From positions 1 through 64,000 of the forward strand of contig CAVULO010000015.1 in NCBI GenBank assembly GCA_963742345.1: DNA of 64,000 nucleotides, read 5' to 3'. The stretch's first letter is position 1. Each line of letters opens with the position of its first letter. The DNA comes from Pseudolabrys sp963742345. GTDB lineage: Bacteria; Pseudomonadota; Alphaproteobacteria; Rhizobiales; Xanthobacteraceae. A program made the position numbers and the translations under genes. Shown here in pieces: positions 51,498 through 59,240 of the stretch. The notes under the pieces were generated by a model. The model did no database searches. It was given only the letters and a program-made list of their open reading frames with translations, and was not told the origin of the DNA.

Positions 51498-51734
51498 ATG
51501 ATGATGAACCACGATCCACGCATGATGCGCGAGGAGCTAGAGCGGGTCCGCGAGTGGGCAATTGAACAACTCGCCGCGGGAAATGAGCCCCCATGGTCTT
51601 GGTATCAGTACATGAAATTGCGCGAAGCGGCAGAATCCATCCTCGCAGGGATGGACGTTACTCAGCCCAGGGCAATTTTCACAGGGATCGGCACCACATT
51701 GGAGCGCTTTTCTCCGACTGCCGGGCGCAGTTGA
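51498..51734 (+). CDS. Short conserved hypothetical protein
   Basis: A 78-residue protein with a conserved core REELERVREWAIEQLAAGNE then PPWSWYQYMKLREAAESIL. Very similar short proteins recur in many Bradyrhizobium genomes. The Trp- and Tyr-rich middle suggests a binding surface. Three ATG codons in a row make the start uncertain by two residues. Confidence 0.6.
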   Translation: MMMNHDPRMMREELERVREWAIEQLAAGNEPPWSWYQYMKLREAAESILAGMDVTQPRAIFTGIGTTLERFSPTAGRS

Positions 51735-51889
51735 TTTTGCGAGAGCCGCTCGGCCCGATTTAGAAAAGCTTAAATAACGCTGCCTGGGGATAATTTTGAG
51801 CCCTTTAATATTGCCGGGAGGGAACCGCGATGACGTCATCGCGTTCCTCCAAGTTGCTCCTATAATTTGAACAATAAAAGGATGAGTAT

Positions 51890-52099
51890 ATGCGCCTACT
51901 ATTAGGAGTCATTCTTGGGTTCCTTCTGACCGTTGGATTCGCATACGTATATGACGCGTCGACGACCCATCCTTCCGAAAAGACGGCTCAGACCAGCATC
52001 GAGCAGCGACCGATGGTGAACTGGGATGTTGTCAGCGTGAACTGGCAGGGATGGTCCCTACACGTGCGTAATACATGGAATAAGCTAGCAACGCGGTAA
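51890..52099 (+). CDS. Small membrane-anchored protein
   Basis: A 69-residue protein: an N-terminal membrane helix (MRLLLGVILGFLLTVGFAYV) and a polar domain with VNWDVVSVNWQGWSLHVRNT. AAAGGATGAG precedes the ATG. Proteins with this VNWD-V-x(9)-W ending are common in Bradyrhizobium. Function is unknown. Confidence 0.6.
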   Translation: MRLLLGVILGFLLTVGFAYVYDASTTHPSEKTAQTSIEQRPMVNWDVVSVNWQGWSLHVRNTWNKLATR

Positions 52100-52160
52100 G
52101 CTACTCACACCACGCGGCGCAACGAGCCGCGAAGGACCGCACTCGTTCAGGGAGAGACAA

Positions 52161-52460
52161 ATGAATAAGCTTTTCGCTTCTGTTTTAATTGCTGCTGCTG
52201 TCAGCTTGTCGACGGCCGCCGCTTCGGCCATGCCGTTTGAGAGCAATCAAACTCAGGATAGTTTGGTCGTTTCAATTGCTGGCGGGTGCGGCGCTGGCTT
52301 CCATCGCGGTCCCAATGGCGGGTGCCGCGCTAACGTGGGCGGACCGGCGGTCGTGGTCGCGCCGGGAGCGGTTGTGGTAGCGCCTGGAGCGCCGTGCGGA
52401 GGCCGAGGACGGCACCAGGTCTGCAACGGAATGGGCGCCTGCCGGATGGTCTGCAACTAG
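52161..52460 (+). CDS. Small secreted cysteine-rich GCGxxxHRGP protein
   Basis: A 99-residue protein with GGGAGAG before the start and signal MNKLFASVLIAAAVSLSTAA, cleaved after SAM. The core GGCGAGFHRGPNGGCRANVG is a widespread rhizobial motif. A Val/Ala/Pro-Gly repeat (VVVAPGAVVVAPGAP) links it to a C-terminal four-cysteine segment (CGGRGRHQVCNGMGACRMVC). Function is unknown; a periplasmic disulfide-rich protein is likely. Confidence 0.68.
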   Translation: MNKLFASVLIAAAVSLSTAAASAMPFESNQTQDSLVVSIAGGCGAGFHRGPNGGCRANVGGPAVVVAPGAVVVAPGAPCGGRGRHQVCNGMGACRMVCN

Positions 52461-52558
52461 TTCGGGACAAAATCCGACGACGCCGTTTCGCTTTGGCGGT
52501 GTGGAGAGGCCGCTGTTATCGCGGCCGTCTGATCAAAATATCTGACGGATTTCGGAGA

Positions 52559-52586
52559 GACCGCCGCGAGGCGGTCTTTCTTTTTC
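52559..52586 (+). terminator. Intrinsic terminator fused to a palindromic cassette
   Basis: Perfect stem GACCGCC/GGCGGTC, loop GCGA, followed by TTTCTTTTT. It is nearly identical to the terminator at 35833. It probably ends the transcript of the cysteine-rich gene. Another hairpin (GGCCGC/GCGGCC) is at 52508-52526. Confidence 0.75.
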
Positions 52587-52602
52587 GCGCAGGCCATTTC
52601 GC

Positions 52603-52672
52603 GAAGGTCCGGCACAAAGCGGATATCCGCGAGCCGCCAGTTAATGTCCGGTTTCCGGGTAACAGCGGACAC
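52603..52672 (+). repeat. Palindromic repeats, degenerate A and B
   Basis: A decayed A unit at 52603-52626 (AAGGTCC, GGCACAA, AGCGGATAT) and a B unit at 52643-52672 (AATGTCCGGT, loop TTCCGGGTAAC, AGCGGACAC). Spacer 16 bp. Confidence 0.7.
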
Positions 52673-52837
52673 CCAGGGCCTGCGCCCCATTCTGAGTAGG
52701 GTGCGATATTGGACCGCGGTCCAACTCGATTTTGCGGCCGAACAGGAGGAAGCTTGCCGGTAACGGCAATAAACTGTCCATGAAAATCGAGACTCATACA
52801 TCCGACACGAAACAAAACTCATTACGGGGAGAACGTT

Positions 52838-53128
52838 ATGTCTGGCATGATCATCAATCTCATTGTTCAAATCGTTGCCGGGGCGCTTGGCGGCAATGCC
52901 GCTGGTGCAGCGTCTGAAAATCTCAATCTCGGAACGGTTGGCAACACGATCGCCGGCGCGATCGGTGGCGGCGTCGGGGGCCAAATTTTGACCGCTCTCC
53001 TGCCAATGTTGACGAACGCCGGTGGCGGAGTTGATATCGGCACGCTCGTCGGCCAGGCAGTCGGCGGCGGTGCGGCTGGTGCAGTCCTCACAGCGATCGT
53101 CGGCATGATCAAGAACAAGACTGCCTAA
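52838..53128 (+). CDS. Small glycine-zipper hydrophobic protein
   Basis: A 96-residue protein with GGGGAG before the ATG. It alternates glycine-zipper stretches (IVAGALGGNAAGAASE, IAGAIGGGVGGQILTALLP, LVGQAVGGGAAGAVLTAIVG) with few charges. Such proteins may form membrane-bound oligomers or resemble short surface or pore-forming proteins. Homologues with a C-terminal NKTA-like tail are common in rhizobia. Function is unknown. Confidence 0.62.
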   Translation: MSGMIINLIVQIVAGALGGNAAGAASENLNLGTVGNTIAGAIGGGVGGQILTALLPMLTNAGGGVDIGTLVGQAVGGGAAGAVLTAIVGMIKNKTA

Positions 53129-53203
53129 AATAGGTAAGCGCTATACCTCTCTTGCGCGTGCGGGAGGGCAGCTAAACCCAATTTCTAAATTCGGAGGCCG
53201 GAC

Positions 53204-53587
53204 ATGAAGAAACGATCGATGCTGATTGTATGCGCCATATTTATTTCTTCGGGCCTTGCGTTTTCCGCGACCCCTTCGTTCGCGCAGAAAAAGACCGTAA
53301 AGGCGTGCGAAGAGGAGTGGAGAGCCAACAAGGCCGCAAACGAAGCAGCCAAAATTACTGAAAAGGACTACGTTGCGAAATGTCGAGCCGACGGCGCAAA
53401 GCCGGCGGCTGCAATGACTGCACCCGCCAAGAAGCCGGCCGACCCCCAAGAGGCCGAACATGCTCGCGAGCGAGCCTGCGCTGCGGATTGGAAGGCTGAG
53501 AAAGCGGCAGGAAAAGTGCCCGCGGCAATGACCTGGCCGAAATTCTGGAGCGACTGCGATAAGCGCAAAAAGGCCGCAGGAATGTGA
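53204..53587 (+). CDS. Secreted protein with two Cys-Trp repeat units
   Basis: A 127-residue protein with CGGAGG before the ATG and signal MKKRSMLIVCAIFISSGLAF, cleaved after SFA. Two related units follow: ACEEEWRANKAANEAAKITE...YVAKC and ACAADWKAEKAAGKVPAAM...FWSDC. Each has Cys-x4-Trp at the start and a Cys at the end, so two disulfide-closed helical hairpins are likely. A Pro/Ala/Lys linker joins them. The family is widespread in rhizobia and has no known role. Confidence 0.65.
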   Translation: MKKRSMLIVCAIFISSGLAFSATPSFAQKKTVKACEEEWRANKAANEAAKITEKDYVAKCRADGAKPAAAMTAPAKKPADPQEAEHARERACAADWKAEKAAGKVPAAMTWPKFWSDCDKRKKAAGM

Positions 53588-53663
53588 ACCTGTGTGGCGG
53601 CAGTAGGTTCGCTGTCGCAGATATCAAAGACTGGATTGAAGTGTTTCAGGGCACGTCATTCGC

Positions 53664-53790
53664 GAATGCCCGCTTGTGGCACAAAGCGTACAATCCAACC
53701 GCGCCCGCGGTTGTCCGCTTTTGGAGAATAGCGGACAAAGTCGGATTTTGACCCGGGCCCGTTTGTCTGCTTTTGACCCAAAGCGGACAT
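53664..53790 (+). repeat. Full palindromic cassette A-B-C
   Basis: Unit A at 53664-53692 (AATGCCCGCT, loop TGTGGCACAA, AGCGTACA), unit B at 53711-53737 (TTGTCCGCT, loop TTTGGAGAAT, AGCGGACAA) and unit C at 53762-53790 (TTTGTCTGCT, loop TTTGACCCAA, AGCGGACAT). Spacers are 18 and 24 bp. Confidence 0.88.
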
Positions 53791-53880
53791 GGAATTGCAG
53801 TCCCGTCCCTTAGGGGCTATATCGTCGCCCATTAGGTTGGATTGTAATCCATGAATTCACACTCCTATCAGGAGCCTAAG

Positions 53881-54603
53881 ATGTCTAGGTTCATAAAGAT
53901 TGTTACAGCGCTTGGCATCTGCCTTGCGTCACTGCTCGGCCATGTGGAAACTTCTGGCGCGCAGCAAAATCCGGTGACCGCTGTCGATATTGCGCTCGAG
54001 CCGGACCAAACAATGATTCAACACGCTCAAGCGGATAATGGCCGCTTGCTCAAAGCCTTTCCGAAAGGCTTTGCCCTGGATGCAACTCATCATCCGCACG
54101 TCACGATGTTGCAGCAATTCGTCCGCACGGCTGACCTCGAAAAGATCTACGCCGCAGTCAACAAGGTACTGGCCGACGAGAAGCCGGCCAGTTGGAAGCT
54201 GAAGGCGTACAAGTACTACTACATTCCCTCGCCGCCGATTGGTCTTGCGGGCATTGTGGTTGAACCGACACCGGACTTGCTCAGGCTACAACAAAAAATA
54301 ATCGACGCGGTTACGCCTTTCACGATGAAAACCGGAACCCCCGCAGCGTTCATGAGCACCGAAAATGGCCGCGACATCCAAAAGGCCTTGATTAGTTACG
54401 TAGCCAATTTTGTGCAGATTGGGTCCGGCAAGAAATTCAATCCCCACGTCACAATTGGTGTTGGCACTATTCCGTATCTAAAAAAGATGCTCGCCGAACC
54501 CTTCGAGGCGTTTACGTTCTCGCCCGCAGGAGCTTCGGTTTACCAACTTGGTGCTTTTGGTACGGCACGCAAGGAACTCAAGGCTTTGGCGCTGACGCCC
54601 TAA
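53881..54603 (+). CDS. Secreted 2H phosphoesterase superfamily protein (LigT/RNA ligase-like)
   Basis: A 240-residue protein read from the ATG at 53881. Signal MSRFIKIVTALGICLASLLG is followed by cleavage after SGAQ. Two HxT motifs, HPHVTML near residue 73 and NPHVTIGV near 187, are the twin catalytic motifs of the 2H fold, which cleaves or joins 2',3'-cyclic phosphates or hydrolyses related diesters. The order and spacing fit the family. Export to the periplasm is unusual for 2H enzymes. The substrate is unknown. Confidence 0.75.
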   Translation: MSRFIKIVTALGICLASLLGHVETSGAQQNPVTAVDIALEPDQTMIQHAQADNGRLLKAFPKGFALDATHHPHVTMLQQFVRTADLEKIYAAVNKVLADEKPASWKLKAYKYYYIPSPPIGLAGIVVEPTPDLLRLQQKIIDAVTPFTMKTGTPAAFMSTENGRDIQKALISYVANFVQIGSGKKFNPHVTIGVGTIPYLKKMLAEPFEAFTFSPAGASVYQLGAFGTARKELKALALTP

Positions 54604-54616
54604 GCATTCTCTTCAC

Positions 54617-54695
54617 ATGCAAAGCCCGCTATTGGCATAAAGCGGAGATGCACAGTAGCGCGTAGAATGTCCGCTTTCGGGGTAAGAGCGGACAT
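54617..54695 (+). repeat. Palindromic repeat pair A-B
   Basis: Unit A at 54617-54650 (AAAGCCCGCT, loop ATTGGCATAA, AGCGGAGAT) and unit B at 54665-54695 (AATGTCCGCT, loop TTCGGGGTAAG, AGCGGACAT). It ends 17 bp before the start codon of the SDR gene, so it lies in that gene's leader. Confidence 0.82.
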
Positions 54696-54712
54696 CACGC
54701 GGACATACATCC

Positions 54713-55504
54713 ATGGAACTGCTCGGCAAAACCGTCATCGTAACTGGGGGAGGAAGCGGAATCGGACGCGCCCTTTGTGAGGCATTTCATCAAGCTGGCG
54801 CGAAAAAGGTGATCGTTGCGGATATTGACCTGCAGGCCGCCGAGGCGGTGGCGGTTAAGGTCGGCGCGGCAGCAGTACTCTGCGATGTGGCACAGGAAGC
54901 GCATGTCAGATCGTTAATCGAGAAGACCGAGTCTGAGTTCGGGCCGATCGACCTTTATTGTTCAAATGCAGGCGTAGCGCTCGGTTTCTATCCGCGCGTG
55001 GACAATGCCGCGGCTGGACCCGACGAGCTTTGGCAGCGAGCCTGGTCTATCAATGTGATGGGACATGTTTACGCTGCCCGTCACCTTATACCGCGCATGA
55101 AGGCTCGTGGTGGCGGCCATCTGCTCAACACCGTGTCGGCTGCGGGTCTGCTTACTCAAATTGGAAGCGCGATTTACTCAACAACAAAACACGCCGCGGT
55201 CGGCTTTGCAGAGAATATCGCAATTACTCATAAAGATGATGGGATCAAAGTATCAATTCTATGTCCGCAGGCCGTGGACACGCCGCTGCTACACCGCCTT
55301 CCTTCAGGGCCACAATCCGCAGACGGCATCTTGTCGGCGGAACAAGTCGCGCAGGCTGCAATCCAAGGGCTAAAGCGTGAGACGTTCCTGATCCTGCCTC
55401 ATGCCGAGGTGCAGGGCTACATTCGGAATAAAATGGAAGACCGAGACCGCTGGATCGACGGTATGGTGCGGCTCCAGCGTCGCACCTACAGTTCCGAATC
55501 CTAA
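54713..55504 (+). CDS. Short-chain dehydrogenase/reductase
   Basis: A 263-residue SDR protein. The cofactor motif TGGGSGIG is at residues 11-18 and the structural SNAGVA near 84. The catalytic Tyr and Lys are in YSTTK near 158. An Asp at the end of the second strand (VIVADID) suggests NAD rather than NADP. The start has no ribosome site; a palindrome pair ends 17 bp before it, which could be part of a structured leader. The substrate, probably a secondary alcohol or ketone, is unknown. Confidence 0.85.
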   Translation: MELLGKTVIVTGGGSGIGRALCEAFHQAGAKKVIVADIDLQAAEAVAVKVGAAAVLCDVAQEAHVRSLIEKTESEFGPIDLYCSNAGVALGFYPRVDNAAAGPDELWQRAWSINVMGHVYAARHLIPRMKARGGGHLLNTVSAAGLLTQIGSAIYSTTKHAAVGFAENIAITHKDDGIKVSILCPQAVDTPLLHRLPSGPQSADGILSAEQVAQAAIQGLKRETFLILPHAEVQGYIRNKMEDRDRWIDGMVRLQRRTYSSES

Positions 55505-55536
55505 GTTATGTGCGGGCGGACAAGCCTGAGGCTCGA

Positions 55537-56829
55537 CTACCTGACAGCGAATGGTGACTGGTACGGACGGCCGAACGGTACGCCGTTGATTACCGTCTGC
55601 ACCGGTTTGAGAAAGGCGCCGCCGTCCCGCTTATTGTTACGCGTGTCAAGGAAAGACACCGGCCCTTCGACCAACTCCATGATCGCGATATCGCCTGGCG
55701 CACCAATCTGAAGCGTGCCGACTTTTGGCGCGCGATTGATGATCCTGGCGGGATTTATCGTAGCCATGGTGACGACCTGCTCCAATGTGTAGCCAAGCGT
55801 GAGAAACTTGCTCATTACCCAAGGTAGGTAGGGCATGCTCGGCGAGTTACCCGAGAACACGTGGATGTCGGACGAAATTGTGTCCGGCGGGCAGCCTTGT
55901 GGGATCGCGAATTCCGCGACGGTGAAATCAAAACTGCCGCCGCCATGACCCACGTCGAAGAGCACGCCGCGCTGCTTGGCAGCGAGCGCCGCAGGCAGGA
56001 GCTTTCCGTCCTTGACGATGTTCGTAAAAGCGCCGGCCATGTTCGGGGCACCAGAATACGCGTGCGTTAGCACGTCGCCTGGGCGCAACAGATCAAGAAT
56101 GTTCGACATCAGCTCGGTGGTTTCCACGCCGCCGATGTGCACCATCATCTTGGCCGGCCAGCCGCACATTTCACAGGCCTTGATGGCGCGCTTGAGCGGT
56201 TCGATGCCGTGCTTGAAGATGACGTTTTCGGACATCCGCACCTTCACCCCGATCAAGAAATCGGGGTTCTCGGCCAAAGCCATGGCGCAGGCGTCAACCT
56301 GTGCATTGTCGATGTTATAGAGTTCCGCAACCGGGAAAGCGGAAAGTCCATTGTTGGCGATGTGGACGAAGGCATATATGCGCGAACGTGACTGGGCCAC
56401 AATGTAGCGGCGCAGCGCGGCGAGGTTGTTGACGCCGGCATCGCCGGCAGAAACCACCGTGGTAGTGCACTGGCGCTCGACCAGCTCATCGGCTGGAATG
56501 CCGATGGCGGAGCCGTACGGATAGACGTGGCAGTGAAGATCGACGAGGCCGGGCGTAACGAGCTTCCCGCTCGCATCGATTGTTCTCGACGCACGTCCGG
56601 CCGGAATATCCGCCTCAACGGCTTCGATAAGCCCCCATCGGATGCCGACATCGCGTTTGCCTCTGAACGATTGGCTGGGGTCAAGAACGTCGCCACCCTT
56701 GATGACAAGATCAAACTTGTCGGTCGGTGCCATTGCCGCTCGTGCAGAATTTGTGAACGGCCCGGTCACCGTTGCGACGGCAGCCGAACCGGCAAGCGAA
56801 AGAAGGTTACGGCGCGAAAATGCGGACAT
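55537..56829 (-). CDS. Amidohydrolase/deacetylase family metallohydrolase, Tat-exported
   Basis: A 430-residue protein with GAGGGGGG before the ATG and a twin-arginine leader (FSRRNLLSLAGSAAVAT). The metal His pair HCH is at residues 99-101 (GLVDLHCHVYPYG). The bridging Lys is in GVKVRMSENVI near 195, further His in MVHIGG and THAYSG, and the Asp in SSDIHVFSG near 332. The fold matches the EF_0837/DgaE-associated deacetylase group and dihydroorotase-like enzymes that open cyclic amides or remove acetyl groups. No partner gene is adjacent. Confidence 0.83.
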   Translation of the reverse strand: MSAFSRRNLLSLAGSAAVATVTGPFTNSARAAMAPTDKFDLVIKGGDVLDPSQSFRGKRDVGIRWGLIEAVEADIPAGRASRTIDASGKLVTPGLVDLHCHVYPYGSAIGIPADELVERQCTTTVVSAGDAGVNNLAALRRYIVAQSRSRIYAFVHIANNGLSAFPVAELYNIDNAQVDACAMALAENPDFLIGVKVRMSENVIFKHGIEPLKRAIKACEMCGWPAKMMVHIGGVETTELMSNILDLLRPGDVLTHAYSGAPNMAGAFTNIVKDGKLLPAALAAKQRGVLFDVGHGGGSFDFTVAEFAIPQGCPPDTISSDIHVFSGNSPSMPYLPWVMSKFLTLGYTLEQVVTMATINPARIINRAPKVGTLQIGAPGDIAIMELVEGPVSFLDTRNNKRDGGAFLKPVQTVINGVPFGRPYQSPFAVR

Positions 56830-57139
56830 TTGAAGCCCCCCTCAACTTTATTTGCGAAGATGATGGAACCAGCGTCCACTTTCCGCAAGTCTGTCGCAGG
56901 GAACGGGGCGGCGCGCCGGTCACGGACGAATTGGTCCAAAGTGGACATTGGGCCGCCGGCGAGCAAGTAAAGTCCGACCGACAGGCAGGTGATGGTGGCC
57001 CGGCTGGCTGGCACGCAGGAAAGGCCGTCTTCGTTCGGATCACCCCAAACCCTGACCGGCGGAATCAGGCTCGAACCCCAGAACACGAGCATGATAGGTT
57101 TTTTTATTTTTTGCTAGCGAGGCGTTAAGGCTTAATATC

Positions 57140-57167
57140 TAGTCCGCTAACGACCCAAAGCGGACAT
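57140..57167 (+). repeat. Single palindromic repeat, type C
   Basis: TAGTCCGCT, loop AACGACCCAA and AGCGGACAT, 35 bp before the next gene. The gap 56830-57202 also contains two decayed arms (CGTCCACTTTCCGC near 56874 and CCAAAGTGGACATTGG near 56936) but no convincing gene. Confidence 0.75.
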
Positions 57168-57202
57168 CTCACGCGTGACCGAGGGTAAAGATCGAGGACG
57201 CC

Positions 57203-58264
57203 ATGATCAATCAGCTTACGAAACGCGATGTGCTTAGAGGTGTCGGGGCGCTTGGCTTTAGCGCCTTTGCCGGGCGGCGGGTCGCTGCTGCGCCTGCGGC
57301 GGAAGCGGTGACGCCGGCCTTGATTGAGGCTGCGAAAAAAGAAGGCAAGGTTTCTTTTTACACGGCGATGGACTTGCAGTTCGCGGAACGCCTCGGCAAG
57401 GCATTCGAGGCGAAGTATCCCGGCATTACTGTGCGCGTCGAGCGATCCGGCGCCGAGCGCGTTTTTACCCGCATCGATCAGGAATATTCCTCCAACATCC
57501 ACAGCGTTGACGTCGTAAACACATCCGACCAGGCGCATTGCATCATCTGGAAACGCAATGGCTGGCTGGCGCCGTACCTGCCGGAAGAGGTCGTGAAGCA
57601 TTACGACAAGCGGTACTACGACCCCGAGGGCCTCCATGTAACGACACGCATTCTGATCTCTCCGATCGCCTACAATACCAACCTGGTGAAGAAGGAAGAC
57701 GCGCCGAAGGGCTTCAAGGACCTGCTCGATCCAAAATGGAAGGGCAAACTGGTCAAAGCACATCCAGCCTATAGCGGCACGATCATGAATTCGACGTTCG
57801 AGACCGCGCGCGATCTGGGGTGGGACTATTTCGTGAAGCTGGCGGCGCAGAATGTCATGCAGGTTCAATCGGCGACCGATACGCCGAAGAGAATTTCGCT
57901 CGGCGAACGCGCGGTCATGGTCGACGGCGCAGGCTACCTTGTCATCCGCTACAAGGAGGCAGGCCAACCGGTCGACATAATTTATCCTGAGGAAGGCACG
58001 CCGCTCGCTGGCGGTCCAAGTGCGATCTTCAAGGCTGCTCCCAATCCGAACGCTGCGCGCCTGTTTCAGAACTGGATGCACTCGCGCGAGGGCCAGCAGC
58101 TCATCATCGACGATGCCCGCCAGTATTCGCCGCACGCCCAGACCGTGGAAAAGCCCGGCGTCCGCAAGCTCGGCGACATCAAGCTGATGAAGGAGGATCC
58201 GGAAGGCGTCCTTGCACAAGCGGATGCGGTCAAGAAGCGGTACGCAGAGATTTTCAAGGTGTGA
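57203..58264 (+). CDS. ABC transporter substrate-binding protein, iron/polyamine type (FbpA/AfuA-like)
   Basis: A 353-residue protein with GAGGACG before the ATG. A leader with KRDVLRGVGALGFSAFAGRR, possibly Tat-like, ends after VAAA. The mature part shows GKVSFYTAMDLQFAERLGKA, FEAKYPGITVRVERSGAERV, VDVVNTSDQAH, ISPIAYNTNLV and WMHSREGQQLI, the pattern of type II proteins that bind Fe3+, polyamines or phosphonates. The paired tyrosines of ferric-binding FbpA are not obvious, so an organic ligand is as likely. No permease follows. Confidence 0.82.
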   Translation: MINQLTKRDVLRGVGALGFSAFAGRRVAAAPAAEAVTPALIEAAKKEGKVSFYTAMDLQFAERLGKAFEAKYPGITVRVERSGAERVFTRIDQEYSSNIHSVDVVNTSDQAHCIIWKRNGWLAPYLPEEVVKHYDKRYYDPEGLHVTTRILISPIAYNTNLVKKEDAPKGFKDLLDPKWKGKLVKAHPAYSGTIMNSTFETARDLGWDYFVKLAAQNVMQVQSATDTPKRISLGERAVMVDGAGYLVIRYKEAGQPVDIIYPEEGTPLAGGPSAIFKAAPNPNAARLFQNWMHSREGQQLIIDDARQYSPHAQTVEKPGVRKLGDIKLMKEDPEGVLAQADAVKKRYAEIFKV

Positions 58265-58332
58265 CGACAATCATCATTCCAGCAACCTCCGCGCCGGCGC
58301 CTCCTGTTCGGTTGAGTAGTGAATGAGCATCG

Positions 58333-58374
58333 GAAGCCCTGTAACAACGTCATTATTTGCAGCCTCTGGCGCTC
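58333..58374 (+). repeat. Second dispersed repeat family, copy 2
   Basis: 42 bp beginning GAAGCCCTG and ending CTCTGGCGCTC, matching 22753-22794. It lies 16 bp upstream of a palindrome, as copy 1 does. Confidence 0.55.
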
Positions 58375-58390
58375 CCTAACCTCCCGGTTG

Positions 58391-58419
58391 GACGTCTGCT
58401 TTGGGTCAAAAGCGGACAT
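58391..58419 (-). repeat. Single palindromic repeat, type C (reverse orientation)
   Basis: GACGTCTGCT, loop TTGGGTCAAA and AGCGGACAT; the loop is the reverse complement of type C. Confidence 0.8.
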
Positions 58420-58521
58420 TGCCTCACTCCGGAAAAATTACGTGACTATCGGTGAAGGGTTATTGCATTGCGAAATAAAAAATGGTGCAATGCAATAGCC
58501 GGGGATTCGGGGAGGCTCAAA

Positions 58522-58716
58522 ATGGCTTCTGCGAAATTCTTTAGAAGACAGTCTGAACGGTGCGGGGACTTAGCAAGACGGACGCACGACGAAGACAGTC
58601 GGCAAAGGTGTGAGCAGTTGCAGCGCACCTATTGTTACCTTGCCGAAATGGAAGAGCAGCAAACCGGCGAGTTGAATGCACCTTCCGGAGATAGCGAACG
58701 TAGGCCTGCGACTTGA
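58522..58716 (+). CDS. Short conserved hypothetical protein
   Basis: A 64-residue protein with GGGGAGG before the ATG. The core RRQSERCGDLARRTHDEDSR then CEQLQRTYCYLAEMEEQQ is helical and is the same type as the gene at 4697 (a Cys-x-x-Leu/Met-Ala-Arg pattern then a second helix). Function is unknown. Confidence 0.55.
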   Translation: MASAKFFRRQSERCGDLARRTHDEDSRQRCEQLQRTYCYLAEMEEQQTGELNAPSGDSERRPAT

Positions 58717-58870
58717 CCACGCGTTTCTCAAGTCTTGCTCGCCACTGATGTCGGCAGGTTGACCTGCCGCCTGGCAATAAATTCATTACCGATGCGACGA
58801 TCGCCGTTGACGGCGGGTATTCGATTTCAGGCTTAAGGAATAGGATCGCTCTCACCGACGGGGTAACCGA

Positions 58871-59239
58871 ATGCCCGTTCGCCGTATCGATCATATTTTG
58901 ATTGCGATGCCTGCCGGGCGGGAGGACGAGGCGAGGGCGTTCTATCATGGCATCCTCGGGCTCGTGGAAACGGTGAAGCCGCCGCAGCTGGCCGCGCGCG
59001 GAGGCTGCTGGTTCGAAAGCGGCGCATTGCAGGTCCATCTCGGCGTCGAGAAGAATTTTGTTCCGGCGCGCAAGGCGCATCCGGCTTTCATCGTTGATGA
59101 CCTTGCCGGCATGGTGACGAAAGCCAAGCAGGCCGGTTACAAGGTCACGGCGGACGAGCCGATCGAAGGCTACGACAGGCGCCATGTCGACGATCCCTTC
59201 GGTAACCGGATCGAATTGATCGAGCCGCATGCTAAATGA
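58871..59239 (+). CDS. Vicinal oxygen chelate (glyoxalase/bleomycin resistance-type) protein
   Basis: A 122-residue single-domain VOC protein. RIDHILIAMP opens the first beta-alpha-beta unit, with GREDEARAFYHGILGL after it. LQVHLGVEKNF and HPAFIVDDLAGMVTKAKQAG form the second unit, ending in DRRHVDDPFGNRIELIEPH, where the metal Glu is found. His, His and Glu residues are in place for metal binding. Members range from glyoxalase to dioxygenases and antibiotic-binding proteins. Its stop meets the stop of the convergent DctM gene with no gap. Confidence 0.8.
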   Translation: MPVRRIDHILIAMPAGREDEARAFYHGILGLVETVKPPQLAARGGCWFESGALQVHLGVEKNFVPARKAHPAFIVDDLAGMVTKAKQAGYKVTADEPIEGYDRRHVDDPFGNRIELIEPHAK

Positions 59240-59240
59240 G

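Noticed and set aside
56772..57128. A 118-residue plus-strand frame in the gap before the binding-protein gene
   Set aside because: It overlaps the leader of the minus-strand amidohydrolase gene and two decayed palindrome arms and has no ribosome site.
57125..58270. A 381-residue open frame on the minus strand
   Set aside because: It mirrors the iron/polyamine-type binding-protein gene on the plus strand codon by codon, has no ribosome site and reads like a reverse-complement shadow of GC-rich coding DNA.
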